Assembly: GCA_902776985.1 (NCBI GenBank)
Contig: CACYSD010000018.1
Span: 1 to 64,000 of the forward strand
Direction: 5' to 3'
Length of the DNA: 64,000 nucleotides
Source of the DNA: UBA3839 sp902776985
GTDB taxonomy: Bacteria; Bacteroidota; Bacteroidia; Bacteroidales; Bacteroidaceae
Shown: positions 17,531-26,388 of the stretch, in pieces
Layout: each line of letters begins with the position of its first letter
Numbering within the stretch: the stretch's first letter is position 1
The notes under the pieces: model-generated
Database searches by the model: none
The model's input: only the letters and a program-made list of their open reading frames with translations
Told to the model about the DNA's origin: nothing
Made by a program: the position numbers and the translations under genes

Positions 17531-17553
17531 GGTACTGTCACTTCACTCTTCAC
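17531..17553. repeat. dispersed 23-bp repeat at the 3' end of a gene
   Basis: GGTACTGTCACTTCACTCTTCAC matches 44926-44948 at 22 of 23 positions. Here it overlaps the 3' end of the beta-helix lipoprotein gene and supplies its last codons and stop. Confidence 0.7.
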
Positions 17554-19081
17554 TTTTGTACTGATAACATCCAGCATCAGCGTTGGATGAAGGACGTTGT
17601 ATGCCTCGTCGGTCAATTGGAAAGTCGTCAGTATATTCGTCTAGCCCTATGCCTCTTGCACGTGATAGGCTGTCAAGACTGAAGTCATAGTAGTAATAGT
17701 CTCCTCCGACAAGTACGAAATTCTTCTTTCCCCAAATAATCTTTTCCTTGTCCTCGTCGGTTAGGTTAAGAGATTTGTTGTGGAAGTCAGCCGTTTCGTT
17801 CACACACGTTTCAAACATCTTAGTCACAGCCTCACCTTCCTCACCTGTCAGTTTTATGTTTATCAGGCAATAGCGGAACGATGCATTGAACGCCACATCA
17901 TAGCCTTCCAACGTCTGCCCTACAATCTCATCGGTAGTACGACCTGTTATAAGACAGTTCTTGAAATCAGCCTGCTCCAGTGGATACGCCACGCTGTCCA
18001 CCACGTTAGTGAACAGTAGCGCTTCCTTATGACCAGCCGACCATGGGTAGAACTGAGCAATGGTGGTGTGAACGAACTCGTTCTTTCCTCCTGAAAGACG
18101 CACACAATAGCCACCAGCGTTGCTTATCTCACAGTTTGCCACCAGCGACTGCACATAGTTCAGATCAAGTGCATTGCCGCGAACGTTAGTTATCACGGAG
18201 TTCAGAAGCAGCAACTTCTGCTTGGCCAACACATCTTCGTCAGTTCCCGATTCAGGCAAACGGCAATTGATTCCCCACAATCCGCCATGGATATCAACAT
18301 TGTTGAACTCATTACCAAAACTCTCACCATAGAGAGTAACTCCTCCCCATCCACCGTCCATGCGGTCATATGGCAGATACCAGAGCATCTTGTCTGTGCG
18401 GTCGCCACGTAGTGTCACAGGCTGTTCAAGCGTACCTTTTGCTTTAATCTTGCCATGAACACCAAGGTAGGCGCCATTGTGGAAACATACGGTAGTGCCG
18501 GCATCAAGGAATAGGGTAGCGCCCTTGGTCACAACCAGGCTGTCGTAAACCAAGTAAGGTCGGGAGCTGTCAAAGTGTGTGTCGATATCTATAGTCACAC
18601 CTCTCAACACATTTACGTTCTGTCCCCACGCCTCGAGAATCAGTTTCTGCTGCACACCGCTCTCAAGAGTAAAGACAATTGAGTCGCGCACCAAGTGAGG
18701 CAAATCTTCGCCATCCTCAGCTATTCTGACCTGAGCAAAGACAAACAAACTGTCGTTGCCGAGCATCTCCACATCGTTCACAACAGAGCCGCTCTGTCCG
18801 TCCACATTCATCTGAAATCCAGATGTGCCGCCGCTACCAAGAGCCACGCTAGTGATTCTCACACCATCCTTGTTGTTATTGTATATCCTGATGCGTCGTG
18901 TGCTGCTTGTCACGCCTGTCCACACAGTGTCGAACGAAAGAGTGTCGGCTTCAAACGTAAGTCGTGAATTCACGCTGCTTGAAAATACATCATCGTTGTT
19001 GCAGCCGGTACAGAAGAATCCAGCTGCAACCACAAAAGCCAGCACGACAATCCGGAACATATATTTAGCAATTGACTTCAT
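17543..19081 (-). CDS. surface lipoprotein with right-handed beta-helix
   Basis: A 512-residue protein with a lipoprotein signal (FFCTGCNND, lipidated Cys27). Residues ~35-130 look like a beta-sandwich (FDTVWTGVTSSTRRIRIYNNN). Residues ~170-420 carry short repeated strands with Asn/Gly turns typical of parallel beta-helix polysaccharide-binding or -cleaving proteins (GGVTLYGESFGNEFNNVDIHGGLWGIN; NALDLNYVQSLVANCEISNAGG). The end RGIQRPSSNADAGCYQY is the common closing motif of such surface proteins. No catalytic residues can be named. It is the first gene of the minus-strand run ending at metH. Confidence 0.7.
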   Translation of the reverse strand: MKSIAKYMFRIVVLAFVVAAGFFCTGCNNDDVFSSSVNSRLTFEADTLSFDTVWTGVTSSTRRIRIYNNNKDGVRITSVALGSGGTSGFQMNVDGQSGSVVNDVEMLGNDSLFVFAQVRIAEDGEDLPHLVRDSIVFTLESGVQQKLILEAWGQNVNVLRGVTIDIDTHFDSSRPYLVYDSLVVTKGATLFLDAGTTVCFHNGAYLGVHGKIKAKGTLEQPVTLRGDRTDKMLWYLPYDRMDGGWGGVTLYGESFGNEFNNVDIHGGLWGINCRLPESGTDEDVLAKQKLLLLNSVITNVRGNALDLNYVQSLVANCEISNAGGYCVRLSGGKNEFVHTTIAQFYPWSAGHKEALLFTNVVDSVAYPLEQADFKNCLITGRTTDEIVGQTLEGYDVAFNASFRYCLINIKLTGEEGEAVTKMFETCVNETADFHNKSLNLTDEDKEKIIWGKKNFVLVGGDYYYYDFSLDSLSRARGIGLDEYTDDFPIDRRGIQRPSSNADAGCYQYKSEE

Positions 19082-19108
19082 CTTATTTGTAAAAAAGCAT
19101 ACTAATTT

Positions 19109-19117
19109 GCAAATTTA
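19109..19117 (-). promoter_or_regulatory. -7 promoter element of the beta-helix lipoprotein run
   Basis: TAAATTTGC on the minus strand, 28 bases upstream of the lipoprotein start codon. Confidence 0.6.
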
Positions 19118-19277
19118 GGCAATTTTCCACATATATAAAAAATATAAGCATAAAAAACATTATCCAAACACCCTACGAATCAAGCCGTCAATTGCGTTAA
19201 TAATATTAATGTATCAAAAATTGAAATAAATGATATTTATAATTTACAATTTGTTTCCTTGTTTGGCAAAAAATGTG

Positions 19278-19286
19278 TAAATTTGC
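19278..19286 (+). promoter_or_regulatory. -7 promoter element of serC
   Basis: TAAATTTGC about 80 bp upstream of the serC ATG, leaving a ~75-nt AT-rich leader. It probably drives the whole serC-serA-nadA-mnmA-PAP2 run. Confidence 0.65.
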
Positions 19287-19365
19287 AGCGTAAAAAGATT
19301 GTTTCTTGCGAATTATTCAGAAAACAAAGGTAATTTTCAATTATATTATTAGTTTTAACAAGGTA

Positions 19366-20433
19366 ATGAAAAAGTACAATTTTAATGCGGGACCATCTAT
19401 TCTGCCCCGCGAAGTGATTGAAGCAACAGCTAACGCTTGTCTCGATTTCAACGGTTCTGGCCTCTCTCTCATGGAGATTAGCCACCGTGCAAAGGATTTC
19501 CAGCCTGTTATGGACGAGGCTGTAGCTCTGTTTAAGGAACTTCTTTCCATTCCTGAAGGTTACAGCGTGATCTTCCTGGGTGGTGGCGCAAGCTTGCAGT
19601 TCTGCCAGGTGCCTTACAACTTCCTTGAGAAGAAGGCTGCTTACCTCAACACTGGTGTTTGGGCAAAGAAGGCTCTCAAAGAGGCTAAACTGTTTGGCGA
19701 AGTTGTAGAAGTGGCTTCTTCAGCTGAGGCAAACTACACATATATTCCTAAGGACTTCACAGTTCCTGCTGATGCAGATTATTTCCACATCACTACCAAC
19801 AACACTATCTACGGTACAGAAATCCGTAAGGAGCTGGATTCACCAGTTCCAATGATTGCCGACATGTCAAGCGATATTTTCTCTCGTCCTGTTGACGTAA
19901 GCAAGTACAACTGTATCTACGGTGGTGCACAAAAGAACCTCTCAATGGCCGGTGTTACTTTCATCATCGTTAAGGACGATGCTCTGGGCAAGGTTTCTCG
20001 TCAGATTCCTACTATGCTCGACTACCGCACACACGTTGAGAAGGGTTCTATGTTCAACACTCCTCCTGTAGTGCCTGTTTATTGCGCTCTGCAGAACCTG
20101 AAGTGGATCAAGGCTCAGGGTGGTGTAAAGGAAATGGATCGCCGTGCCAACGAGCGTGCAGCAATCCTCTATGATGAGATCGATCGCAACCGTCTGTTCC
20201 GCGGAACAGTAGAAGCAGAGGACCGTTCAGTTATGAACATCTGCTTCGTAATGAAGGACGAATACAAGGATTTGGAAGCAGACTTCATGAAGTTCGCTAC
20301 CGATCACGGCATGGTTGGTGTTAAGGGTCACCGCTCAGTTGGCGGTTTCCGTGCATCTTGCTACAACGCTATGTCTAAGGAAGGTGTTGAAGCTCTCGTA
20401 GCTTGCTTGAAGGAATTCGAGGCAAAGAACTAA
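19366..20433 (+). CDS. serC: phosphoserine aminotransferase
   Basis: A 355-residue PLP enzyme that converts 3-phosphohydroxypyruvate to phosphoserine (serine biosynthesis, second step); the family can also act in vitamin B6 synthesis. Family landmarks: FNAGPSILPREV at the start, GGGASLQFCQVPYN, the PLP lysine in YGGAQKNLSMAG (~residue 188) and GHRSVGGFRASCYNA near the end. The frame is open 20 codons upstream; MKKYNFNAGPS is the natural start. It is followed 34 bp later by serA, the preceding pathway step. Confidence 0.96.
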   Translation: MKKYNFNAGPSILPREVIEATANACLDFNGSGLSLMEISHRAKDFQPVMDEAVALFKELLSIPEGYSVIFLGGGASLQFCQVPYNFLEKKAAYLNTGVWAKKALKEAKLFGEVVEVASSAEANYTYIPKDFTVPADADYFHITTNNTIYGTEIRKELDSPVPMIADMSSDIFSRPVDVSKYNCIYGGAQKNLSMAGVTFIIVKDDALGKVSRQIPTMLDYRTHVEKGSMFNTPPVVPVYCALQNLKWIKAQGGVKEMDRRANERAAILYDEIDRNRLFRGTVEAEDRSVMNICFVMKDEYKDLEADFMKFATDHGMVGVKGHRSVGGFRASCYNAMSKEGVEALVACLKEFEAKN

Positions 20434-20467
20434 TTAATGCATAATTCATAGTGCATAATTCACAATT
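20434..20467. repeat. AT-rich intergenic filler
   Basis: The serC-serA gap is made of near-repeats of GCATAATTCA. Similar low-complexity fillers lie at 33046-33086 and 51803-51846. Confidence 0.5.
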
Positions 20468-21385
20468 ATGAAAGTATTAATCGCAACAGAAAAGCCATTT
20501 GCAGCAGTAGCTGTAGACGGAATTCGCAAGGAAGCTGAAGCTGCAGGAATGCAGGTTGCCTTGCTAGAAAAATATACTGAGAAGAAACAGCTTCTTGATG
20601 CTGTAGCTGACGCCGACGCTCTGATTATCCGTTCGGACAAGGTTGACGCTGAAGTGCTCGACGCAGCAAAGAACCTGAAGATTGTTGTTCGTGCCGGTGC
20701 CGGTTACGACAACGTTGACCTCGAAGCCGCTACAGCACACAATGTAGTAGTGATGAACACTCCAGGTCAGAACTCCAACGCTGTAGCTGAACTCGTGTTC
20801 GGTCTCCTCGTTTTCACCGTTCGTAACTTCTACAACGGCAAGGCAGGTACAGAACTCTTGGGCAAGAAGCTCGGTATCCTGGCATTCGGAAACGTTGGTC
20901 GCAACGTAGCACGTATCGCCAAGGGATTCGGCATGGAAGTCTATGCATTCGATGCTTACTGTCCTAAGGACGTAATCGAGAAGGACGGCGTAAAGGCAGT
21001 AGACAGCCAGGACGCACTCTTCGAGACTTGCGACATCGTGAGCCTTCACATTCCTGCAACAGCAGAGACAAAGAAGAGCATCAATGCCGCTCTCGTAGGC
21101 AAGATGAAGAATGGTGGCATCGTGGTAAACACTGCTCGCAAGGAAGTCATCAACGAAGATGAACTCATCGAACTGATGCAGAAGCGTGAAGACATCAAGT
21201 ACATCACCGACATCATGCCTGACGCAGACCAGACATTCAAGCAGTTTGAAGGCCGCTACTTCTCAACTCCTAAGAAGATGGGCGCACAGACAGCAGAAGC
21301 AAACGTCAATGCTGGTATCGCTGCAGCAAAGCAAATCGTAGATTTCTTCGTAAACGGCAACACCCGTTTCCAAGTTAACAAGTAA
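20468..21385 (+). CDS. serA: D-3-phosphoglycerate dehydrogenase, lysine-type
   Basis: A 305-residue NAD-dependent enzyme for the first step of serine synthesis. It is the short form with no regulatory ACT domain, so allosteric serine inhibition is unlikely. RAGAGYDNVDL and NAVAELVFGLL mark the substrate side, and AFGNVGRNVA is the dinucleotide fold (Ala in place of the first Gly). NTARKEVINEDEL carries the catalytic arginine. Where most relatives have the catalytic His (TPHxG), this has TPKKMGAQ (Lys269-Lys270), as in type IIK enzymes such as that of Entamoeba histolytica. Confidence 0.92.
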   Translation: MKVLIATEKPFAAVAVDGIRKEAEAAGMQVALLEKYTEKKQLLDAVADADALIIRSDKVDAEVLDAAKNLKIVVRAGAGYDNVDLEAATAHNVVVMNTPGQNSNAVAELVFGLLVFTVRNFYNGKAGTELLGKKLGILAFGNVGRNVARIAKGFGMEVYAFDAYCPKDVIEKDGVKAVDSQDALFETCDIVSLHIPATAETKKSINAALVGKMKNGGIVVNTARKEVINEDELIELMQKREDIKYITDIMPDADQTFKQFEGRYFSTPKKMGAQTAEANVNAGIAAAKQIVDFFVNGNTRFQVNK

Positions 21386-21398
21386 ATAACAGACTGTC

Positions 21399-21446
21399 CC
21401 ACCTCCAGACCTCTCCCTGTGAAGGAGGGGAGTAAAGGGGTGGGGC
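21399..21446. repeat. GC-rich palindromic intergenic element
   Basis: CCCACCTCC at the left pairs imperfectly with GGGGTGGGG at the right around an inner CTCCC/GGGAG hairpin, followed by a T run. It resembles the elements at 38814-38892 and 42372-42498. In the serA-nadA gap it may act as a partial terminator or mRNA stabiliser. Confidence 0.6.
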
Positions 21447-21463
21447 ATTTTTTCTTCATTTTT

Positions 21464-22459
21464 ATGGAAATCAAGCAAAGCTGGATTGAAAAGGGTTATG
21501 TGAACGAGCCTGTAGCGAAGGACGTGAACCTCGCTGAGGAAATCCGCAAGATGTGCAAGGAAAAGAACGCAGTGGTTCTGGCTCACTACTATACAGACGC
21601 TGCTGTTCAGGACGTGGCTGACTTCGTTGGCGACTCACTCGCTCTCGCTCAATGGGCAGCAAAAACCGAAGCCGACATCATTGTGATGTGTGGAGTACAC
21701 TTCATGGGAGAGACCAACAAAATCCTCTGTCCCGACAAGAAAGTGCTGGTGTGCGACCTCAATGCAGGTTGTTCGCTTGCTGACTCTTGCAATGCCGACG
21801 ACTTGGCGGAATACGTGAAGCAGCATCCTGGCTACAAGGTGGTGAGCTACGTAAACACAACCGCTGCTGTAAAGGCTCTGACCGACGTGGTGGTAACCAG
21901 TTCCAATGCCAAGCAGATTGTGGATTCCTTCCCCAAGGATGAGAAACTCATCTTCGGTCCTGACAAGAACCTCGGCAACTACATCAACTCCGTTACCGGA
22001 CGCAGTATGCTTCTGTGGAACGGCGGCTGCCATGTTCACAATCAGTTCTCGCTCGAGGGAATCCTGCAGCTGAAGAAGGAACATCCCAATGCTCACGTAC
22101 TGGTTCACCCCGAATGTCCCGCACCAATCCAGGCGCTTGCCGACCAGATAGGAAGTACAGCAGGATTGTTGAAATACGCTATCGAGAATCCAGCCACAGA
22201 GTTCATCGTGGCTACAGAAAGCGGAATCCTGCACAAGATGAAGACACACTGTCCCGACAAGACGTTCTATCCGGCTCCACCGGAAGCAAGCGAATCAATC
22301 GGTTGTCAGTGCAACGAATGTTCTTTCATGCGCCTCAACACATTGGAGAAACTCTACAATACTCTCCGCTACGAATGGCCTGAAGTTACAGTAGACGCAG
22401 AGATAGCAGAAAAGGCAATCCGTCCAATTAATAAGATGTTGGAACTAAGCGCATCATGA
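21464..22459 (+). CDS. nadA: quinolinate synthase
   Basis: A 331-residue 4Fe-4S enzyme that condenses iminoaspartate with dihydroxyacetone phosphate to quinolinate for NAD synthesis. Motifs: AVVLAHYYTDAAVQD, DIIVMCGVHFMGETNKIL (cluster Cys), LNAGCSLADSC, GGCHVHNQF (cluster Cys), HPECPA, and CQCNECSFM (cluster Cys near the C-terminus). The frame is open 15 codons upstream through the GC-rich repeat, but MEIKQSWIEKGYV is the natural start. No nadB or nadC is adjacent. It overlaps mnmA by 4 bp. Confidence 0.95.
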   Translation: MEIKQSWIEKGYVNEPVAKDVNLAEEIRKMCKEKNAVVLAHYYTDAAVQDVADFVGDSLALAQWAAKTEADIIVMCGVHFMGETNKILCPDKKVLVCDLNAGCSLADSCNADDLAEYVKQHPGYKVVSYVNTTAAVKALTDVVVTSSNAKQIVDSFPKDEKLIFGPDKNLGNYINSVTGRSMLLWNGGCHVHNQFSLEGILQLKKEHPNAHVLVHPECPAPIQALADQIGSTAGLLKYAIENPATEFIVATESGILHKMKTHCPDKTFYPAPPEASESIGCQCNECSFMRLNTLEKLYNTLRYEWPEVTVDAEIAEKAIRPINKMLELSAS

Positions 22460-23520
22460 GTATTGCAGCATTGGTGAGTGGGGGAGTAGACAGTGCCGTG
22501 AGCGTTCACATGCTCAAAGAGAAAGGCTACGCCCCACACCTGTTTTACATAAAAATCGGTCCCGATCGTGACACCCAGTGGAACTGCACATCGGAAGAGG
22601 ACGTTGAGATATGTCAGTGGCTCGCACGACGCTACGGACTTAAGCTTGACGTCATCGACCTGCATAATGAATACTGGGAACAGGTGGTAGGTTACACAAT
22701 GGATAAAGCACGGAAGGGTTTGACTCCGAATCCCGACGTGATGTGCAACAAACTCATCAAGTTCGGCTGCTTCGAGGAGAAAGTGGGGAAGGAGTTCGAC
22801 TTCACCGCAACAGGACACTATGCCACAACCGACATCTTCCGCGGAAAGACCTGGCTTGCCACAAGTCCCGACCCAGTGAAGGACCAGACAGACTTCCTAT
22901 GCCAGATTGACGCGCTTCAAGTCAGCAAACTCTTGTTTCCGATAGGACACATGATGAAGGAACAGGTTCGCCAGATAGCTCACGATGCCGATTTGCTCAA
23001 CGCACAACGCCGTGACAGCCAGGGAATCTGCTTTCTCGGCAACATTGATTTCCGCGATTACATCAAAGCACACCTGGGAGAAAACCCAGGCGACATCCGC
23101 GAAATAGAGACAGGACATAAAATCGGGGAGCACAAGGGGCTGTGGTTCTACACCATCGGTCAGCGCAAGGGATTGACTCTGGGCGGAGGTCCATGGTTTG
23201 TTGTTAAGAAAAACATCAAGCGCAACATTCTCTTCGTGTCTCACGGCTATGATCCCGACAAAGTGTACAAAGACCATTTCTCGATGAACGATTTCCACTT
23301 CATCACCGAGAACCCATGGGAAGAGAACGGCAGTGAGAAAAACATCACATTCAAGATCAGACACACTCCCGAATACCTGCATGGTAAACTCCGTCAGGAC
23401 GAAGACGGGAAATGGCGAATGCAGGCAGCACAACCAATTCACGGAGTTGCTCCAGGACAGTTCTGTGTGGTTTACGACGAGAACCACCACTTGTGTATAG
23501 GCAGTGGAGAAATAGCATAA
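22456..23520 (+). CDS. mnmA: tRNA-uridine 2-sulfurtransferase
   Basis: A 354-residue PP-loop enzyme that makes the 2-thio group of wobble uridine 34 in tRNA-Lys, -Glu and -Gln. The ATP loop is LVSGGVDSAVS (~7-17). The two catalytic cysteines are in NPDVMCNKLIKFG (~99) and DSQGICFLGNIDF (~192). The C-terminal beta-barrel ends in GVAPGQFCVVYD. Coupled to nadA by an ATGA overlap and followed 7 bp later by the PAP2 gene. Confidence 0.94.
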   Translation: MSIAALVSGGVDSAVSVHMLKEKGYAPHLFYIKIGPDRDTQWNCTSEEDVEICQWLARRYGLKLDVIDLHNEYWEQVVGYTMDKARKGLTPNPDVMCNKLIKFGCFEEKVGKEFDFTATGHYATTDIFRGKTWLATSPDPVKDQTDFLCQIDALQVSKLLFPIGHMMKEQVRQIAHDADLLNAQRRDSQGICFLGNIDFRDYIKAHLGENPGDIREIETGHKIGEHKGLWFYTIGQRKGLTLGGGPWFVVKKNIKRNILFVSHGYDPDKVYKDHFSMNDFHFITENPWEENGSEKNITFKIRHTPEYLHGKLRQDEDGKWRMQAAQPIHGVAPGQFCVVYDENHHLCIGSGEIA

Positions 23521-23527
23521 CGGTAGG

Positions 23528-24811
23528 ATGGGAGCATTACGAAATTACATAATCACAGGTTTATTGTCGCTTGTTCAGACTCTTCATGCAGAGCCTGCGG
23601 ATTCCTGTGTTTATGAGCCTACACCACCGCCTCGTTCAGATTTTGAAGCCACGCTCGACAGCATAGAACGAGAGCTGAAAATTCGCGACGCAATAAGCAT
23701 GACCGAAGAGGCTATGCTGCAAAAGGAAATGCGCTACACCAAACTGACTTCCGATTTAGGAACTCTCACCGGCGGACTAATCAGTACATGGCGAAACCAT
23801 AAATTCCTTGAAACGCCGGGGACTTTTCGGGACAGAGAGAACCAGGCTCTTGAATATATTCCTGCATCCATACCACTCCTGGCAACATGGACTTTGAGAA
23901 GTTTCGGACTTGAAAGCCGAAGCAAAATGCCCAGAATGATAACAGCCAACGCTTTGTCTATAGCTATCATGGTGGCAACTTCGCAGACACTCAAGCACAC
24001 CATCAGCGAAACTCGTCCCAACGGCAAGGACGACAAGAGTTTTATCTCCGGACACTCGGCCCTTGCATTCATGTCGGCAGCTATCCTTGACAGAGAATAT
24101 GGACACTATTCACCTTGGATAAGCCTGGGCGGATATATGTGTGCCACATCCACACAATTACTACGCCTTCGCAACAACGGGCATCACGTCAACAATGTTC
24201 TGCTCGGAGCCGCTATAGGAACCATGTCTGTCAATATCTCATACTACATCACAGACATGTTGCAAAAGGGGAGATACATCAACCGCCCACGAGTAACCTT
24301 TGGCGACCTGACTCGTTTCAGCCGTTTTCTGATTCAGCCCGTATCATTCGGTTTGTCTTCAGGAACAGAACTGGGAGAAAGGGAAATCATGAACGGAGAC
24401 ATAAGGTTATCGAGCACATTTCAGTCATCTCTGCAATACTCATACTTCTTCAACGACCGATGGGCTTTTGACGCAATCTTCAGAACGTCAACAACTCAGG
24501 CAAAAAGGGTGTCGGAAGAAGAAACTTTCAACATTAACCAGAACGCCGCGAATATAGGTATGCAGTACAGCATGCCCATCACTCCGACATCAAGATACAT
24601 GGTGCGCTTAATTTCCGGCGTAAGACATAGTGACGCCAAAACAAATCTGGTGAAAAACGGATTCGCTCCTCAAGTAGGTATAGGAACGGGTATAGATCTG
24701 TTTGACAACAACAAATACATTACAGGAATCTCATGTGAATATATCCACACATTCACATCACTTATGCGTCACAGATTCCTCATCTCAACCCACTGGAAAG
24801 TATTACTTTAG
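23528..24811 (+). CDS. PAP2-family phosphatase with C-terminal barrel-like region
   Basis: A 427-residue envelope protein with a signal peptide (~1-22, ending LHA). Residues ~110-240 are a PAP2 domain: motif 1 KHTISETRPNG, motif 2 SFISGHSALAF, motif 3 RLRNNGHHVNNVLLG. The usual Asp of motif 3 (HxxxD) is Asn here, so activity may be reduced or different. Residues ~260-427 are alternating strands ending THWKVLL, resembling an outer-membrane barrel. Plausible roles are dephosphorylation of undecaprenyl-diphosphate or lipid A. It ends overlapping the convergent deiminase gene by 9 bp. Confidence 0.8.
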   Translation: MGALRNYIITGLLSLVQTLHAEPADSCVYEPTPPPRSDFEATLDSIERELKIRDAISMTEEAMLQKEMRYTKLTSDLGTLTGGLISTWRNHKFLETPGTFRDRENQALEYIPASIPLLATWTLRSFGLESRSKMPRMITANALSIAIMVATSQTLKHTISETRPNGKDDKSFISGHSALAFMSAAILDREYGHYSPWISLGGYMCATSTQLLRLRNNGHHVNNVLLGAAIGTMSVNISYYITDMLQKGRYINRPRVTFGDLTRFSRFLIQPVSFGLSSGTELGEREIMNGDIRLSSTFQSSLQYSYFFNDRWAFDAIFRTSTTQAKRVSEEETFNINQNAANIGMQYSMPITPTSRYMVRLISGVRHSDAKTNLVKNGFAPQVGIGTGIDLFDNNKYITGISCEYIHTFTSLMRHRFLISTHWKVLL

Positions 24812-25816
24812 TGGATACTGCATCGCTGAGCAATGTAGCGATCCATGCTGGCGAATCAGCACAGAGCAGTCAATTCCAACGATGTCCCTGTCGGGGAAAG
24901 CTTTCTGCAGCTGAAGGCGTGCAACTTCATCCAGATCAGGCTGATTGTACGTAGGATAAAGTACGGCACCATTGATAATCAAGAAGTTAGCATAAGTAGC
25001 AGGGAGTCTGAAAGGTTCTTCTCCTTCCTCTATTTCAAAAACAGGGTGGGGAAGTGGCAGCGGAATCAACCGGTAAGGCTCATTATCCTTAGTACGGAAA
25101 GCCTGCAACTCTTTCTCCATCGCAGTCAGTTCGGCATAATGCTCATCCTCCGTATCTGTACATGAAACATAAGCAATCGTGTCGGGAGAACACAAGCGTG
25201 CGAGAGTATCGACGTGTCCGTCTGTGTCGTCTCCGGCAAGATAACCATGATGCAGCCACAACACACGGTCTAAATTGAACAATTCCTTCAGCTTTGCCTC
25301 AATCTGCGCCTCGTTCATGGTAGAATTCCTGTTAGGAGCCAACAGGCAGGAAGATGTAGTGAGCAAAGTGCCCAAGCCGTCACTTTCTATGCTGCCTCCT
25401 TCAAGCACAAAGTCCAGATGATTCTCGTAAACACCTTTCAGCAATCCTGAACGAAACAGATTTGAATTAATCTGATTATCGAAATTCGATGCGAACTTCA
25501 ATCCCCAACCGTTGAACTGAAAATCGAGCAGAATTCTTTGTTTGTCATCCAGGCAGGAAATGAACGCATGGTCGCGTGCCCAAGTATCGTTTGTAGGAAT
25601 CTCAACAATAGTGACATTCTCAATTCCACGAAGAGCTTCACAAGCAGCTTCCTTATTATGAGCAACAACCAACACAGGCTCGTACTTGCTGATGGCACAA
25701 GCGATATTGCGAAGACAATCTATAGCCTCAGACAATATCGGTGCCCAGTCAGTTTCCTCGTGCGGCCAAGTAAGCTGCACGAATTCCTGCTTATGCCATT
25801 CTGCCGTTAAAAACAT
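24803..25816 (-). CDS. aguA: agmatine deiminase / peptidyl-arginine deiminase family
   Basis: A 337-residue cytosolic enzyme of the guanidino-group-modifying superfamily. Family motifs: LTWPHEETDW, NDTWARDHAF, FNGWGLKF, VLEGGSIESDGLGTLLTT, WLHHGYLAGDDTDGHVDTLARL and the terminal catalytic cysteine in HGSLHCSAMQYP. These fit agmatine deiminase (agmatine to N-carbamoylputrescine plus ammonia). The frame is open 12 codons upstream, but MFLTAEWHKQEF is the normal start, 29 bp after lptE. No N-carbamoylputrescine amidase is nearby. Confidence 0.88.
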   Translation of the reverse strand: MFLTAEWHKQEFVQLTWPHEETDWAPILSEAIDCLRNIACAISKYEPVLVVAHNKEAACEALRGIENVTIVEIPTNDTWARDHAFISCLDDKQRILLDFQFNGWGLKFASNFDNQINSNLFRSGLLKGVYENHLDFVLEGGSIESDGLGTLLTTSSCLLAPNRNSTMNEAQIEAKLKELFNLDRVLWLHHGYLAGDDTDGHVDTLARLCSPDTIAYVSCTDTEDEHYAELTAMEKELQAFRTKDNEPYRLIPLPLPHPVFEIEEGEEPFRLPATYANFLIINGAVLYPTYNQPDLDEVARLQLQKAFPDRDIVGIDCSVLIRQHGSLHCSAMQYPLK

Positions 25817-25845
25817 TGGGGAAATTATTAATAAATAATTAAAAG

Positions 25846-26388
25846 TTACCAATTCGCTACAGTAGCGTTGAATATCTGGTCAACTATATCGTTTATCATC
25901 TGCTGAACCAATTCTTCTTGAACAGCGTTCAACTGCTGAGAGCTATCATATTCTGCTGTAGCTGTGAAGGATTTCTCAAAGTCCTCAGTATGGTTGGAAT
26001 TATTCACGAACCTCACGTTGACCGTCATCTTCAACTGAGTCTGAGCAGCAAATCCATCGCTGGCAATCGACTTGTTGAGCTGTGAGTATTCAGTAATTTC
26101 ACCTGAAAGCTGAAGATCACCACCACGTTTGAGAACCTGGAGCTTGGTCTTGTTGGAATAAGCATCGCTAAGACTTGTGTAGAACATCGACTCCATAGGT
26201 GCCCAGACATAAGCACAACGAATCGGAAACTTATCCACGCTGATGGTCTTAACCTTATTGTAGTCGATATTGGAACCGTTGAACGAATAAGAGATGGAAC
26301 ATCCGGCAATAACCAACGAACAAGCCACTACGATAGAGCAAGCGAAAGCATGGAAACGATGTGAGATATAATGGAAAAAGTCTTTCAT
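25846..26388 (-). CDS. lptE: LPS assembly lipoprotein LptE
   Basis: A 180-residue lipoprotein (VIAGC lipobox, lipidated Cys30). After it comes SISYSFNGSNIDYNKVKTISVDKF, typical of Bacteroidetes LptE, then GGDLQLSGEITEY and a C-terminal helix (QEELVQQMINDIVDQIFNATVANW). It would plug and help assemble the LptD outer-membrane translocon. It starts directly after the sigma-54 activator stop with no gap, so the two are co-transcribed. Confidence 0.9.
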   Translation of the reverse strand: MKDFFHYISHRFHAFACSIVVACSLVIAGCSISYSFNGSNIDYNKVKTISVDKFPIRCAYVWAPMESMFYTSLSDAYSNKTKLQVLKRGGDLQLSGEITEYSQLNKSIASDGFAAQTQLKMTVNVRFVNNSNHTEDFEKSFTATAEYDSSQQLNAVQEELVQQMINDIVDQIFNATVANW

